DNA of 7,038 nucleotides from Bacteroidales bacterium (lineage in GTDB: Bacteria > Bacteroidota > Bacteroidia > Bacteroidales > VadinHA17): positions 1 through 7,038 of the forward strand of contig JABUEV010000124.1 of assembly GCA_013314865.1 (NCBI GenBank), given 5' to 3'. This document shows positions 1 through 5,910 of the stretch, piece after piece (the stretch's first letter is position 1; each line of letters begins with the position of its first letter). The position numbers were made by a program, and so were the translations under genes. The notes under the pieces were generated by a model. The model had not been told where the DNA came from and ran no database searches. It saw nothing but the letters and a program-made list of their open reading frames with translations.

Positions 1-528
1 CGCCAGCGGAACATTAGCCCTTGCAAGAAAGGACATTACATTCGACGCCAATCCGCTTGGCACACATCCTATAAGAATGATTCCTGCTGCGATTTCGGCC
101 GGAAAATCAAAAATATTTGCAATGCCCAGAGCGACAAGTGGCATAATTGTGAACTGTGCAACAACTCCGATGATAACACCTTTCGGCATTTTTATAATTC
201 CGGCAAAATCATTGAAACTCATCTGTGAGCCCATTCCAAACATAATCAGCTGAAGCAATGGCGTTATAAGCCTGCTCAGCCTGAATCCGCCTATCGAAAT
301 CAGGTACTGAGGGTAAAACATCGAAACTGTCACAGCAGTAAAAATCCATAAAGTATATGAGAATCCTTTCAGTTTATTGAATCCTCTGACTCCTGTAGAA
401 AGGGCAACAAATCCGCCAATGAGAAAAATTCCGGCATATCTGGTATTTCCGGAAATAAACATTGCTACTGAAGCTGTAAAAAGCAGGGCAGAAAACAAAA
501 GCAGTGTCAAGAATATTTTTCTTTTCAT
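1..528 (-). CDS. BASS-family (bile acid:sodium symporter-like) transporter, N-terminal part
   Basis: This is a partial reading frame that starts at ATG 528-526 and stays open for 176 codons to the window edge, so the C-terminal half is missing. The protein begins MKRKIFLTLLLF and is strongly hydrophobic, with about six likely membrane spans near residues 5-25, 32-47, 57-73, 86-99, 116-137 and 144-160. Family hallmarks are the FGMGSQMSF stretch (residues 97-105), the QFTIMPLVAL segment (125-134) and GCVPSGLASNVMSFLARANV (154-173), which matches the conserved G-x-P-x-G-x-x-S-N-x-x-x-x-L-A signature of BASS carriers. These are secondary, usually sodium-coupled inner-membrane transporters of organic anions; members move bile acids, pyruvate, pantothenate or other acids, so the substrate is unknown here. 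It is transcribed divergently from the ribokinase gene, which hints at a shared regulatory region and possibly a linked substrate. The family call is fairly firm; the role is open. Confidence 0.8.
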   Translation of the reverse strand, partial: MKRKIFLTLLLFSALLFTASVAMFISGNTRYAGIFLIGGFVALSTGVRGFNKLKGFSYTLWIFTAVTVSMFYPQYLISIGGFRLSRLITPLLQLIMFGMGSQMSFNDFAGIIKMPKGVIIGVVAQFTIMPLVALGIANIFDFPAEIAAGIILIGCVPSGLASNVMSFLARANVPLA

Positions 529-566
529 GAAAACTCTCTTAACCAGGTCTATGATTCTTCAGGGTT

Positions 567-574
567 TAAATATA
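567..574 (-). promoter_or_regulatory. Weak candidate -7 element for the BASS-type gene
   Basis: On the minus strand this reads TATATTTA, one mismatch from the Bacteroidota -7 consensus TAnnTTTG, about 40 bases ahead of the transporter start. No convincing TTTG -33 box lies at the usual spacing. The region is A/T-rich, so chance matches are likely; this is only a candidate. Confidence 0.2.
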
Positions 575-669
575 ACAAAATGGTGACAACAGAAAATGGT
601 TTTACAAATTTGAAAATGTTTGTCAACAGTTGCACTAAGGTTTAACAGAAAAATCTATCTTAGATTTTA

Positions 670-677
670 TATCTTCG
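670..677 (+). promoter_or_regulatory. Candidate Bacteroidota-type -7 promoter box for the ribokinase gene
   Basis: TATCTTCG matches TAnnTTTG with one mismatch and is followed by a short A/T-rich leader before ATG 698. That is the usual geometry in this phylum, where ribosome binding relies on A/U-rich leaders rather than a Shine-Dalgarno sequence. A second near match, TATCTTAG, lies at 656-663. Neither has a clean TTTG -33 box at the preferred spacing, so which of them is used, if either, is uncertain. Confidence 0.35.
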
Positions 678-697
678 CGACTTTTTAAAATTATGTT

Positions 698-1594
698 ATG
701 GGAAGAATTATAGTTATAGGAAGTTCAAACACCGACATGGTGGTTAAAGCAAAAAGGATTCCATCGCCGGGAGAAACAGTTCTGGGCGGAACATTTTTCA
801 TGAATCCGGGAGGAAAGGGTGCCAATCAGGCAGTAGCTGCGGCAAGACTGAATGGAAATGTAACATTTGTTACAAAAGTCGGCTATGATTTATTTGGTGA
901 AAGGTCCAAATCATTGCTTGAAAAGGAAGGAATTGACACCAGGTTTATCATAAAGGATCCTGAAAATCCTTCAGGCATTGCCCTGATATCTGTGGATGAA
1001 AACGGAGAAAACTGCATAGTGGTGGCACCCGGGGCCAACATGACTCTGTCGGCCTATGATATTGATGATGAGGTTTTCAATACAACTAAAGAAGATGTTT
1101 TCCTTATGCAGCTTGAAATTCCGTTAAGCACAGTGGAGTTTGTCGCTGAGAAAGCCTCGGCCCGGGGCAGTAAAGTAATCCTGAATCCTGCTCCTGCAAA
1201 ACAGCTTCCGGGTTATCTTCTCAGTTCTCTTTTTGCCATCACACCAAACGAAGTTGAGGCTGAGACATTGACAGGGATTCCCGTTGATGACCCGCTTACA
1301 GCAGGAAAGGCGGCAGACAAACTTTTCAGCAAGGGCATTAAAAATGTCATTATCACTATGGGAGCCGCAGGTGCATTTCTTCGCTCCGAAGGCATCTCAC
1401 AGATGGTGCCGGTTGTTCCGGTAAAGGCGGTTGATACTACAGCCGCTGGCGATGTGTTTACAGCAGGTCTGGCCGTGGCAATCTCAGAAGGGAAAGACAT
1501 ACTGGAAGCCGTGAACTTTGCCAACAGGGCAGCTGCAATATCAGTAACCCGTCTTGGTGCCCAGGCATCTGCACCTTACAGGAAAGAGTTGTAA
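698..1594 (+). CDS. rbsK: Ribokinase (PfkB family)
   Basis: The predicted cytoplasmic enzyme phosphorylates D-ribose with ATP to ribose 5-phosphate, feeding the pentose phosphate pathway and nucleotide synthesis. The 298 residues match the usual family length of about 300. Visible motifs in order are the N-terminal strand VIGSSNTDMVV (6-16), with the Asn and Asp that contact the sugar; the first PfkB signature PGGKGANQAVAAARL (37-51); NPAPA (163-167); TPNE (182-185); the T-x-G-x-x-G stretch near 220-225; the second signature DTTAAGD (246-252), whose last Asp is the catalytic base; and a C-terminal SVTRLGAQASAP (282-293) typical of ribokinases. E. coli RbsK also has AAGD rather than GAGD. ATG 698 is chosen because the family N-terminus follows directly. 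The next gene starts 84 bases downstream on the same strand, so the two are probably co-transcribed, and that gene encodes a nucleoside hydrolase, which supports ribose as substrate. Another pentose or nucleoside kinase of the PfkB family is the main alternative. Confidence 0.93.
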   Translation: MGRIIVIGSSNTDMVVKAKRIPSPGETVLGGTFFMNPGGKGANQAVAAARLNGNVTFVTKVGYDLFGERSKSLLEKEGIDTRFIIKDPENPSGIALISVDENGENCIVVAPGANMTLSAYDIDDEVFNTTKEDVFLMQLEIPLSTVEFVAEKASARGSKVILNPAPAKQLPGYLLSSLFAITPNEVEAETLTGIPVDDPLTAGKAADKLFSKGIKNVIITMGAAGAFLRSEGISQMVPVVPVKAVDTTAAGDVFTAGLAVAISEGKDILEAVNFANRAAAISVTRLGAQASAPYRKEL

Positions 1595-1678
1595 AATAAT
1601 ACTTATATCACATACTCTTCTGACAATAACAAAGACAATAAGCTGACATTGATTTAAACCATTTAAACTCTCAGTGAG
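1595..1678 (+). promoter_or_regulatory. Intergenic leader with tandem ATTTAAAC motif
   Basis: This 84-base A/T-rich spacer separates the ribokinase from the lipoprotein gene. It holds two direct copies of ATTTAAAC (1652-1659 and 1661-1668) on a 9-base period, just ahead of the lipoprotein start. The same 8-mer appears on the minus strand at 564-571 ahead of the divergent transporter. I see no clear hairpin terminator, which fits read-through from the ribokinase gene. The repeated motif may be an operator or merely A/T-rich chance. Confidence 0.2.
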
Positions 1679-4213
1679 ATGAAAGGCACAACATTAACGG
1701 TTCTGGTAACTGCAGCTCTGATGATTGCCGGTTGTTCAGGCAATCCTCAAAAAAATTACGTTAAACCTGTAAAGATCATTTTTGATACTGATCTCGGACC
1801 GGACTATGATGACGTAGGCGCCCTGGCATTCCTTCATGCCATGGCCGACAGCGGTAAGGCAGAGATACTTGCCACTGTATCATCCAACCGAAATGAGCTT
1901 GTTGCGCCGTCAATTGATGTTATAAATACATACTTCGGCAGGCCAGACCTTCAGATAGGTGCCCCAAAAGGAAACGGGGCTAGTATGGGAGCCTGGCAGC
2001 ACTGGGCTGACTCAATAACAAGGAAATATCCACACAGGATTAATTCTACAGATGAGGTCCCTGATGCTGTTGAAATTTACAGGAAAGTACTAAGCTCCCA
2101 GCCTGATAAAAGTGTGACTATTGTCACAGTGGGTTTTCTTACAAACCTGAGTAACCTTCTGAAGTCCGGTCCGGACTCAACCAGTCCGCTCAACGGAAGC
2201 GACCTGGTAAGAAAAAAAGTGAGGAGACTGGTCTCAATGGCCGGCAGGTTTCCTGAAGGAAAAGAATTCAACATTCATATTGACTCGGCAGCTTCAAAGC
2301 ATGTATTTGAAAACTGGCCCGGTGAAATAATCTTTACCGGATTTGAGATTGGATGGGAAATCCGTACGGGACTCCGTCTGATTGCATCTCCTGTCGAGAA
2401 TAGTCCGGTTAAAGATGTATTCAGGATCAGCATCCCTTTGTCGGAGGAAGACAAGTACGGCAGGATGAGCTGGGATGAAACAGCTGTTCTGATTGCGGTA
2501 TATGGTACAGAAGGATTTTTTGAAACCAGGCGCGGAACAATAATCGTTCATCCTGACGGAAGCAACAGTTGGCGAGATGATCCGGACGGAAAGCATCTCC
2601 ATGTGGTGCAGAAAATGCCTGTTCCTGAGATTGCCAGATTCATTGAGGACCGGATGATGCATTTGCCAATGGCTAAACCTTCAGAGGGGGGAGTACCGGA
2701 AGTTTATCTTTCAATAAAGCCTGAAGTTCTTAAGGATAAAATTGCAGGCGGATGGGCCGGTAAAATGATTGGGGTCACTTACGGTGCTCCAACTGAATTC
2801 AGGGCACAGGGGAAACCTTATGATGATTCAATAAAATGGACACCGTCAGATATTAAAGGCAGTATCTGGCAGGATGATCTTTATGTGCAGTTGACCTTTC
2901 TGATGTCAATGGACAGGTATGGGGTTGATGCCCCTGCAAAAAAATACCAGGAGATGTTTGCCAAAGCTGGATATCATTTATGGCATGCCAATATGCAGGC
3001 CAGAAAAAATTACTTTGACAGCATCTTCCCGCCTTATTCCGGTATGCCTGAATTTAATCTTCATGCCGATGATATAGATTTTCAGATAGAAGCAGACTAT
3101 ATAGGCTTTATGTGCCCGGGGATGCCGCAGACAGCCGTGAAACTGGCCGACAAGACAGGACATATAATGAATTACGGAGACGGATTCTACGGAGGAGTAT
3201 TTGTCGCAGCACTTTATGCAGCGGCTTTCTTTGAATCCGACATATCAAAGGTTGTTGCAACTGCCATGAAATCACTGCCTCAGGAAAGTGATTATTACCG
3301 GATCATTGATGATGTGGTTAAGCTTCACAATCATTACCCGGATGACTGGCGGCCGGCCTGGCAGGAACTGGAAAGTAAATGGGGTGAAGTGGACATTTGC
3401 GGTGCAGGTAGCCCTTTTAATATCGACGCTAAACTTAACGGAGCCTATATTGTAATGGGATTACTGTATGGTGACGGTGATCCGTTGAAGACCCTTGAAA
3501 TTTCAACCAGGTGCGGACAGGATTCTGATTGCAATCCGTCAAATGCACTTGCAGTCCTGGGAGTTATCAATGGCTTCAGCAATCTTCCGGCGAATATGCA
3601 GGAAGGTATAAAGGCTGTTGCGGATTCAGTTTTCATACATACTGATTATTCATTTAACAGGGCCGTCGAAAGTTCTTACAACTATGCGCTTAAATTTATA
3701 ACTGAAAACGGAGGCTCAGTATCAAAGAGAAAGATACGTATTAAGAAACAGATTCCTGTTCCACCTGTGCTGGAGGTCTCATTTCCAGGGCTAATCTATA
3801 AATCCAGTATTTCCGTATTTGATAAAAATGGTTTTGTTTTAAAGGGAAAATGGAGCAATCATCCTGTCGAAACAGCTGGCGCACAAAACAGGAATTTCCA
3901 GTCAGTGTTTTCCGGGAATAAAGGTGATATTGCAGAAATAAGGTTTACCGGCACCGGTATATCTGTGTCCGGAAATTGGGTTAAGGACGGAGGAAAAGCT
4001 GATGTGTTTCTTGACGGAAAACTTCACAGGACAATAGATACCTACTATTTCTACAGCGGACAACAGCACCGCAATGTAAGCCTGTGGCATGCAACAGGAC
4101 TGAATGACGGAGAACATACTGTAAGGATCATAATTAAAGGTGAAAAACGCCCGGAATCGGAAGGAACAAATGTCTATCTGACAGGTGCAACAGTCTTCAC
4201 AACGGGAACTTAA
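1679..4213 (+). CDS. Fusion lipoprotein: nucleoside hydrolase + ADP-ribosylglycohydrolase-like domain + C-terminal beta domain
   Basis: This 844-residue protein begins with a lipoprotein signal peptide: a hydrophobic stretch ending in the lipobox IAGC, with Cys19 as the lipidated residue. No acidic cluster follows the Cys, so surface export is not indicated and an envelope-anchored periplasmic position is more likely. Residues about 31-325 form a nucleoside hydrolase domain, with the calcium-binding motif DTDLGPDYDD (36-45), KEFNIHIDSAA (195-205) and SWDETAVL (264-271). Residues about 347-675 form an ADP-ribosylglycohydrolase-like domain, with GGWAGKMIG (357-365), WQDDLYVQL (397-405), a Gly-rich MNYGDGFYGG (497-506) and RCGQDSDCNPSNALAVLG (611-628). 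Residues about 740-842 look like a small beta-sandwich of the kind often appended to extracytoplasmic hydrolases, with FLDG, a Tyr-rich turn and DGEHTVRI. Known relatives cleave the glycosidic bond to ribose in nucleosides or in ADP-ribose conjugates. Following a ribokinase gene, it probably supplies ribose. Both catalytic centres differ from textbook members, so the exact substrates are unknown. Confidence 0.85.
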   Translation: MKGTTLTVLVTAALMIAGCSGNPQKNYVKPVKIIFDTDLGPDYDDVGALAFLHAMADSGKAEILATVSSNRNELVAPSIDVINTYFGRPDLQIGAPKGNGASMGAWQHWADSITRKYPHRINSTDEVPDAVEIYRKVLSSQPDKSVTIVTVGFLTNLSNLLKSGPDSTSPLNGSDLVRKKVRRLVSMAGRFPEGKEFNIHIDSAASKHVFENWPGEIIFTGFEIGWEIRTGLRLIASPVENSPVKDVFRISIPLSEEDKYGRMSWDETAVLIAVYGTEGFFETRRGTIIVHPDGSNSWRDDPDGKHLHVVQKMPVPEIARFIEDRMMHLPMAKPSEGGVPEVYLSIKPEVLKDKIAGGWAGKMIGVTYGAPTEFRAQGKPYDDSIKWTPSDIKGSIWQDDLYVQLTFLMSMDRYGVDAPAKKYQEMFAKAGYHLWHANMQARKNYFDSIFPPYSGMPEFNLHADDIDFQIEADYIGFMCPGMPQTAVKLADKTGHIMNYGDGFYGGVFVAALYAAAFFESDISKVVATAMKSLPQESDYYRIIDDVVKLHNHYPDDWRPAWQELESKWGEVDICGAGSPFNIDAKLNGAYIVMGLLYGDGDPLKTLEISTRCGQDSDCNPSNALAVLGVINGFSNLPANMQEGIKAVADSVFIHTDYSFNRAVESSYNYALKFITENGGSVSKRKIRIKKQIPVPPVLEVSFPGLIYKSSISVFDKNGFVLKGKWSNHPVETAGAQNRNFQSVFSGNKGDIAEIRFTGTGISVSGNWVKDGGKADVFLDGKLHRTIDTYYFYSGQQHRNVSLWHATGLNDGEHTVRIIIKGEKRPESEGTNVYLTGATVFTTGT

Positions 4214-4245
4214 AAAAATGATACCTATAAGTTCTAATTTAGTAA

Positions 4246-4280
4246 GCGGTTAGCGGTGATCGGTAATTGGTGACTGGTGA
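4246..4280 (+). repeat. Left block of degenerate 7-base repeats
   Basis: Five consecutive units on a strict 7-base period: GCGGTTA, GCGGTGA, TCGGTAA, TTGGTGA and CTGGTGA, consensus NYGGTDA. The core YGGTA/YGGTGA is the reverse complement of the TACCR core in the two blocks further right, so this block is inverted relative to them. It lies just after the lipoprotein stop codon in a convergent intergenic region. Confidence 0.75.
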
Positions 4281-4316
4281 TTGCCTGTTATTGAATGCAC
4301 CAGTAGGCAGAAAGGG

Positions 4317-4392
4317 AATACCGAATACCCCCGCCTGACCGCGTCAGTCGGGCAGGGAGTACCGAATACTGACTACCGAATACTGATTACCG
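4317..4392 (+). repeat. Middle block of degenerate 7-base repeats, split by a hairpin
   Basis: Units AATACCG and AATACCC (4317-4330) precede a hairpin. After it, AGTACCG, AATACTG, ACTACCG, AATACTG and ATTACCG (4358-4392) follow on a 7-base period, consensus ANTACYG. The 10-mer TACCGAATAC occurs three times, at 4319, 4360 and 4374. The last two form a 14-base higher-order repeat (two heptads), which suggests duplication of heptad pairs. Confidence 0.75.
4330..4352. repeat. Imperfect hairpin (10-base arms, 3-base loop) inside the repeat region
   Basis: CCCGCCTGAC at 4330-4339 pairs with GTCAGTCGGG at 4343-4352 around the loop CGC. Nine of ten positions pair; the exception is C4334 against T4348. 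It is much more G/C-rich than its surroundings, and no T-tract follows on either strand, so it is not a classical intrinsic terminator. A palindromic intergenic repeat inserted within the heptad array is one explanation. Confidence 0.6.
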
Positions 4393-4405
4393 ATAAGGTT
4401 ATCAG
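4383..4405. repeat. Second imperfect hairpin at the end of the middle repeat block
   Basis: CTGATTACC at 4383-4391 pairs with GGTTATCAG at 4397-4405 around the loop GATAA. Eight of nine positions pair; the exception is T4388 against T4400. It partly consists of a heptad unit, so the stem may have arisen from the repeat meeting a reversed copy. With the first hairpin it could end or stabilise converging transcripts, but no T-tract follows. Confidence 0.45.
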
Positions 4406-4436
4406 ATATTCACAAAAGCGCTATGCTTTGAGACGT

Positions 4437-4520
4437 CTACCACCTACCGCCTACCGCCTACCGCCTACCGCCTGCCGCCTACTGCCTGCCGCCCTCAGCC
4501 TGCCGCCCTCGGCCTGTAGC
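4437..4520 (+). repeat. Right block of 7-base repeats, (CTACCGC)n
   Basis: Twelve heptads run without a gap: CTACCAC, four exact CTACCGC copies, CTGCCGC, CTACTGC, CTGCCGC, CCTCAGC, CTGCCGC, CCTCGGC and CTGTAGC. Units become more divergent toward the citrate synthase end. The block is strongly strand-biased, with C/T-rich sequence on the plus strand and few A or G per unit. It ends 13 bases before the citrate synthase stop codon, so it would lie in the 3' untranslated part of that transcript, where it would read as GCGGTAG units. Exact tandem copies suggest slippage and probable copy-number variation between strains. Confidence 0.85.
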
Positions 4521-4533
4521 CTTTATCCTGCTA

Positions 4534-5892
4534 TCATCTGCTCTCCAATGGTATGTACTCCCTTCTTCCGTAAACATTCTTGAAAGCAGGACGAATTATT
4601 CTTTTGGCTGAGAATGTGAGTTCCTCGATTCTGTGGGCACACCATCCCGATACCCTTGCAACTGCAAAGAGAGGTGTGTAAAGTTCTCTGGATATCTCGA
4701 GACAGGAATATACAAATCCGGAGTAAAAATCGACATTAATGCAAAGGACCTTGGTTGAGGTCTCACCTTTAAATATTCTGAATGCTTCAGGGGCGAGTCT
4801 TTCAACGAGTTCGTAAAGTTGAAACTCTTCCAGGTGTCCTTTCTCAACAGCGAGATCTCTTGCTTTTTCCTTAAGAATGCCGGCTCTGGGGTCGGAAATT
4901 GTGTAGACAGCATGACCTATACCGTATATCTTGCCGGAAAAGTCGTTTGCCTGTTTATTTAGTATTTTTAAAAGGTACTGCTTTACTTCTTCCTCGTCTT
5001 TCCAGTCCTTCACATTTGCCTTTATATTTTCCATCATCTGAAGGACCCTAATATTGGCTCCTCCGTGGAGAGGTCCTTTGAGTGAACCAATGGCTGAGGT
5101 CACGGCCGAGTAGATATCAGTTTCAGATGAACTGGTTACTCGCATTGTAAAGGTGGAATTATTGCCTCCACCGTGTTCTGCGTGAAGAACAAGAAGAAGG
5201 TCAAGCAAATCGGCTTCAAGCTTCGTAAATCCCCTGCTTTCACCCTTCAGAAGGTAAAGAAAATTCTCCGCAGTGGTGAGATCTTTCTGTGGATGGCGGA
5301 TAGATAATGTCTTTCCCTTGTAAAGATGCCTGAGTGCCTGATATGAGTAAGCAACTATTGTGGGAAACTTGGCAATGATGTTCAGAGACTGCCTGATCAT
5401 GTTATTAAGGGAAATATCATCAGGCTTTTCATCAAGTATATAAAGTCCAAGAACAGACCTTGCAAGTATGTTAAGCACATCCTTCCCTTTCATTGATAAA
5501 ATCATATCCTTCACGAAGTCATCAGGAAGAGATCTCAGTCCTGCCATGTATGAAGAAAACTCCTTAAGTTCCTCTTTTGAAGGAAGGTAGCCTGTCAGAA
5601 GCAAAAATACAGTCTCATCAAATCCATGCCTGTCTTCACGCTGAAAACCATGGGTAATATCTTCGATATCAATGCCTCTATAATACAGTTTACCCGGAAT
5701 AGGGATCACTTTCCCGTCTTCCTTTTTATAGCCGACAACATCACCAATGTTCGTGAGTCCGACAAGCACTCCCGTGCCGTCAGCATTACGTAGCCCCCTC
5801 TTTACATCATACTCCTCAAAAAGTTTGTTGTCGATCTGACAGGCTTCCCGCACTGCACCTTCGAGCTTTGTTATAAAACCATTCTGTTCCAT
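4534..5892 (-). CDS. gltA: Citrate synthase
   Basis: The enzyme condenses acetyl-CoA and oxaloacetate to citrate in the cytoplasm, the entry step of the TCA cycle. The frame runs from ATG 5892-5890 to a TGA stop and gives 452 residues, full length for the family. Key residues, mapped from motif alignment to the E. coli enzyme, are His240 in LHAEHGGGNNSTF (236-248), His276 in GPLHGGAN (273-280), His327 in GIGHAVY (324-330), Arg336 in DPRA and the catalytic Asp388 in NVDFYSG (386-392). GHAVY replaces the common GHRVY; I associate this and AEHGGGNNSTF with the Bacteroidota/Clostridia branch, but a 2-methylcitrate synthase activity cannot be excluded. It lies 18 bases downstream of icd on the same strand, so the two are almost certainly co-transcribed. 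The leader AATAAATCAGTCTCAA has no Shine-Dalgarno sequence, normal for this phylum. The 3' end faces the heptad repeat block. Confidence 0.93.
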   Translation of the reverse strand: MEQNGFITKLEGAVREACQIDNKLFEEYDVKRGLRNADGTGVLVGLTNIGDVVGYKKEDGKVIPIPGKLYYRGIDIEDITHGFQREDRHGFDETVFLLLTGYLPSKEELKEFSSYMAGLRSLPDDFVKDMILSMKGKDVLNILARSVLGLYILDEKPDDISLNNMIRQSLNIIAKFPTIVAYSYQALRHLYKGKTLSIRHPQKDLTTAENFLYLLKGESRGFTKLEADLLDLLLVLHAEHGGGNNSTFTMRVTSSSETDIYSAVTSAIGSLKGPLHGGANIRVLQMMENIKANVKDWKDEEEVKQYLLKILNKQANDFSGKIYGIGHAVYTISDPRAGILKEKARDLAVEKGHLEEFQLYELVERLAPEAFRIFKGETSTKVLCINVDFYSGFVYSCLEISRELYTPLFAVARVSGWCAHRIEELTFSAKRIIRPAFKNVYGRREYIPLESR

Positions 5893-5910
5893 TTGAGACT
5901 GATTTATTGT

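Larger units (their letters stand above)
4214..4533. other. Convergent intergenic region without a gene
   Basis: This 320-base stretch lies between the 3' ends of the lipoprotein gene and the citrate synthase gene. It holds three heptad-repeat blocks and two imperfect hairpins, described separately, plus a smaller AAAGC/GCTTT stem at 4415-4429 and the 8-base palindrome AGACGTCT at 4431-4438. I see no tRNA, no credible coding sequence and no standard intrinsic terminator with a T-tract. Its position suggests a transcription-ending or transcript-end role, but repeats of this kind may equally be neutral. Confidence 0.6.

Noticed and set aside
377..586. Plus-strand 69-codon open frame near the left edge
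   Set aside because: It lies antisense to the well-supported BASS-type transporter N-terminus and its protein shows no recognisable features.
601..635. Operator palindrome around CAAATTTG and ACAAA...TTTGT in the divergent promoter region
   Set aside because: The matches are short and A/T-rich, and no regulator gene is present to link them to; chance is a sufficient explanation.
4330..4352. Classical Rho-independent terminator
   Set aside because: The stem is strong but no T-tract follows on either strand.
4437..4520. CRISPR array
   Set aside because: Units are 7 bases long and directly abutting, with no unique spacers; this is a simple tandem repeat.
4281..4583. A 100-codon plus-strand open frame through the heptad repeats and into the citrate synthase 3' end
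   Set aside because: Its protein is a translation of the 7-base repeat (repeating LPPTAYR-type units) and overlaps the conserved end of citrate synthase antisense; no start context or homology supports it.
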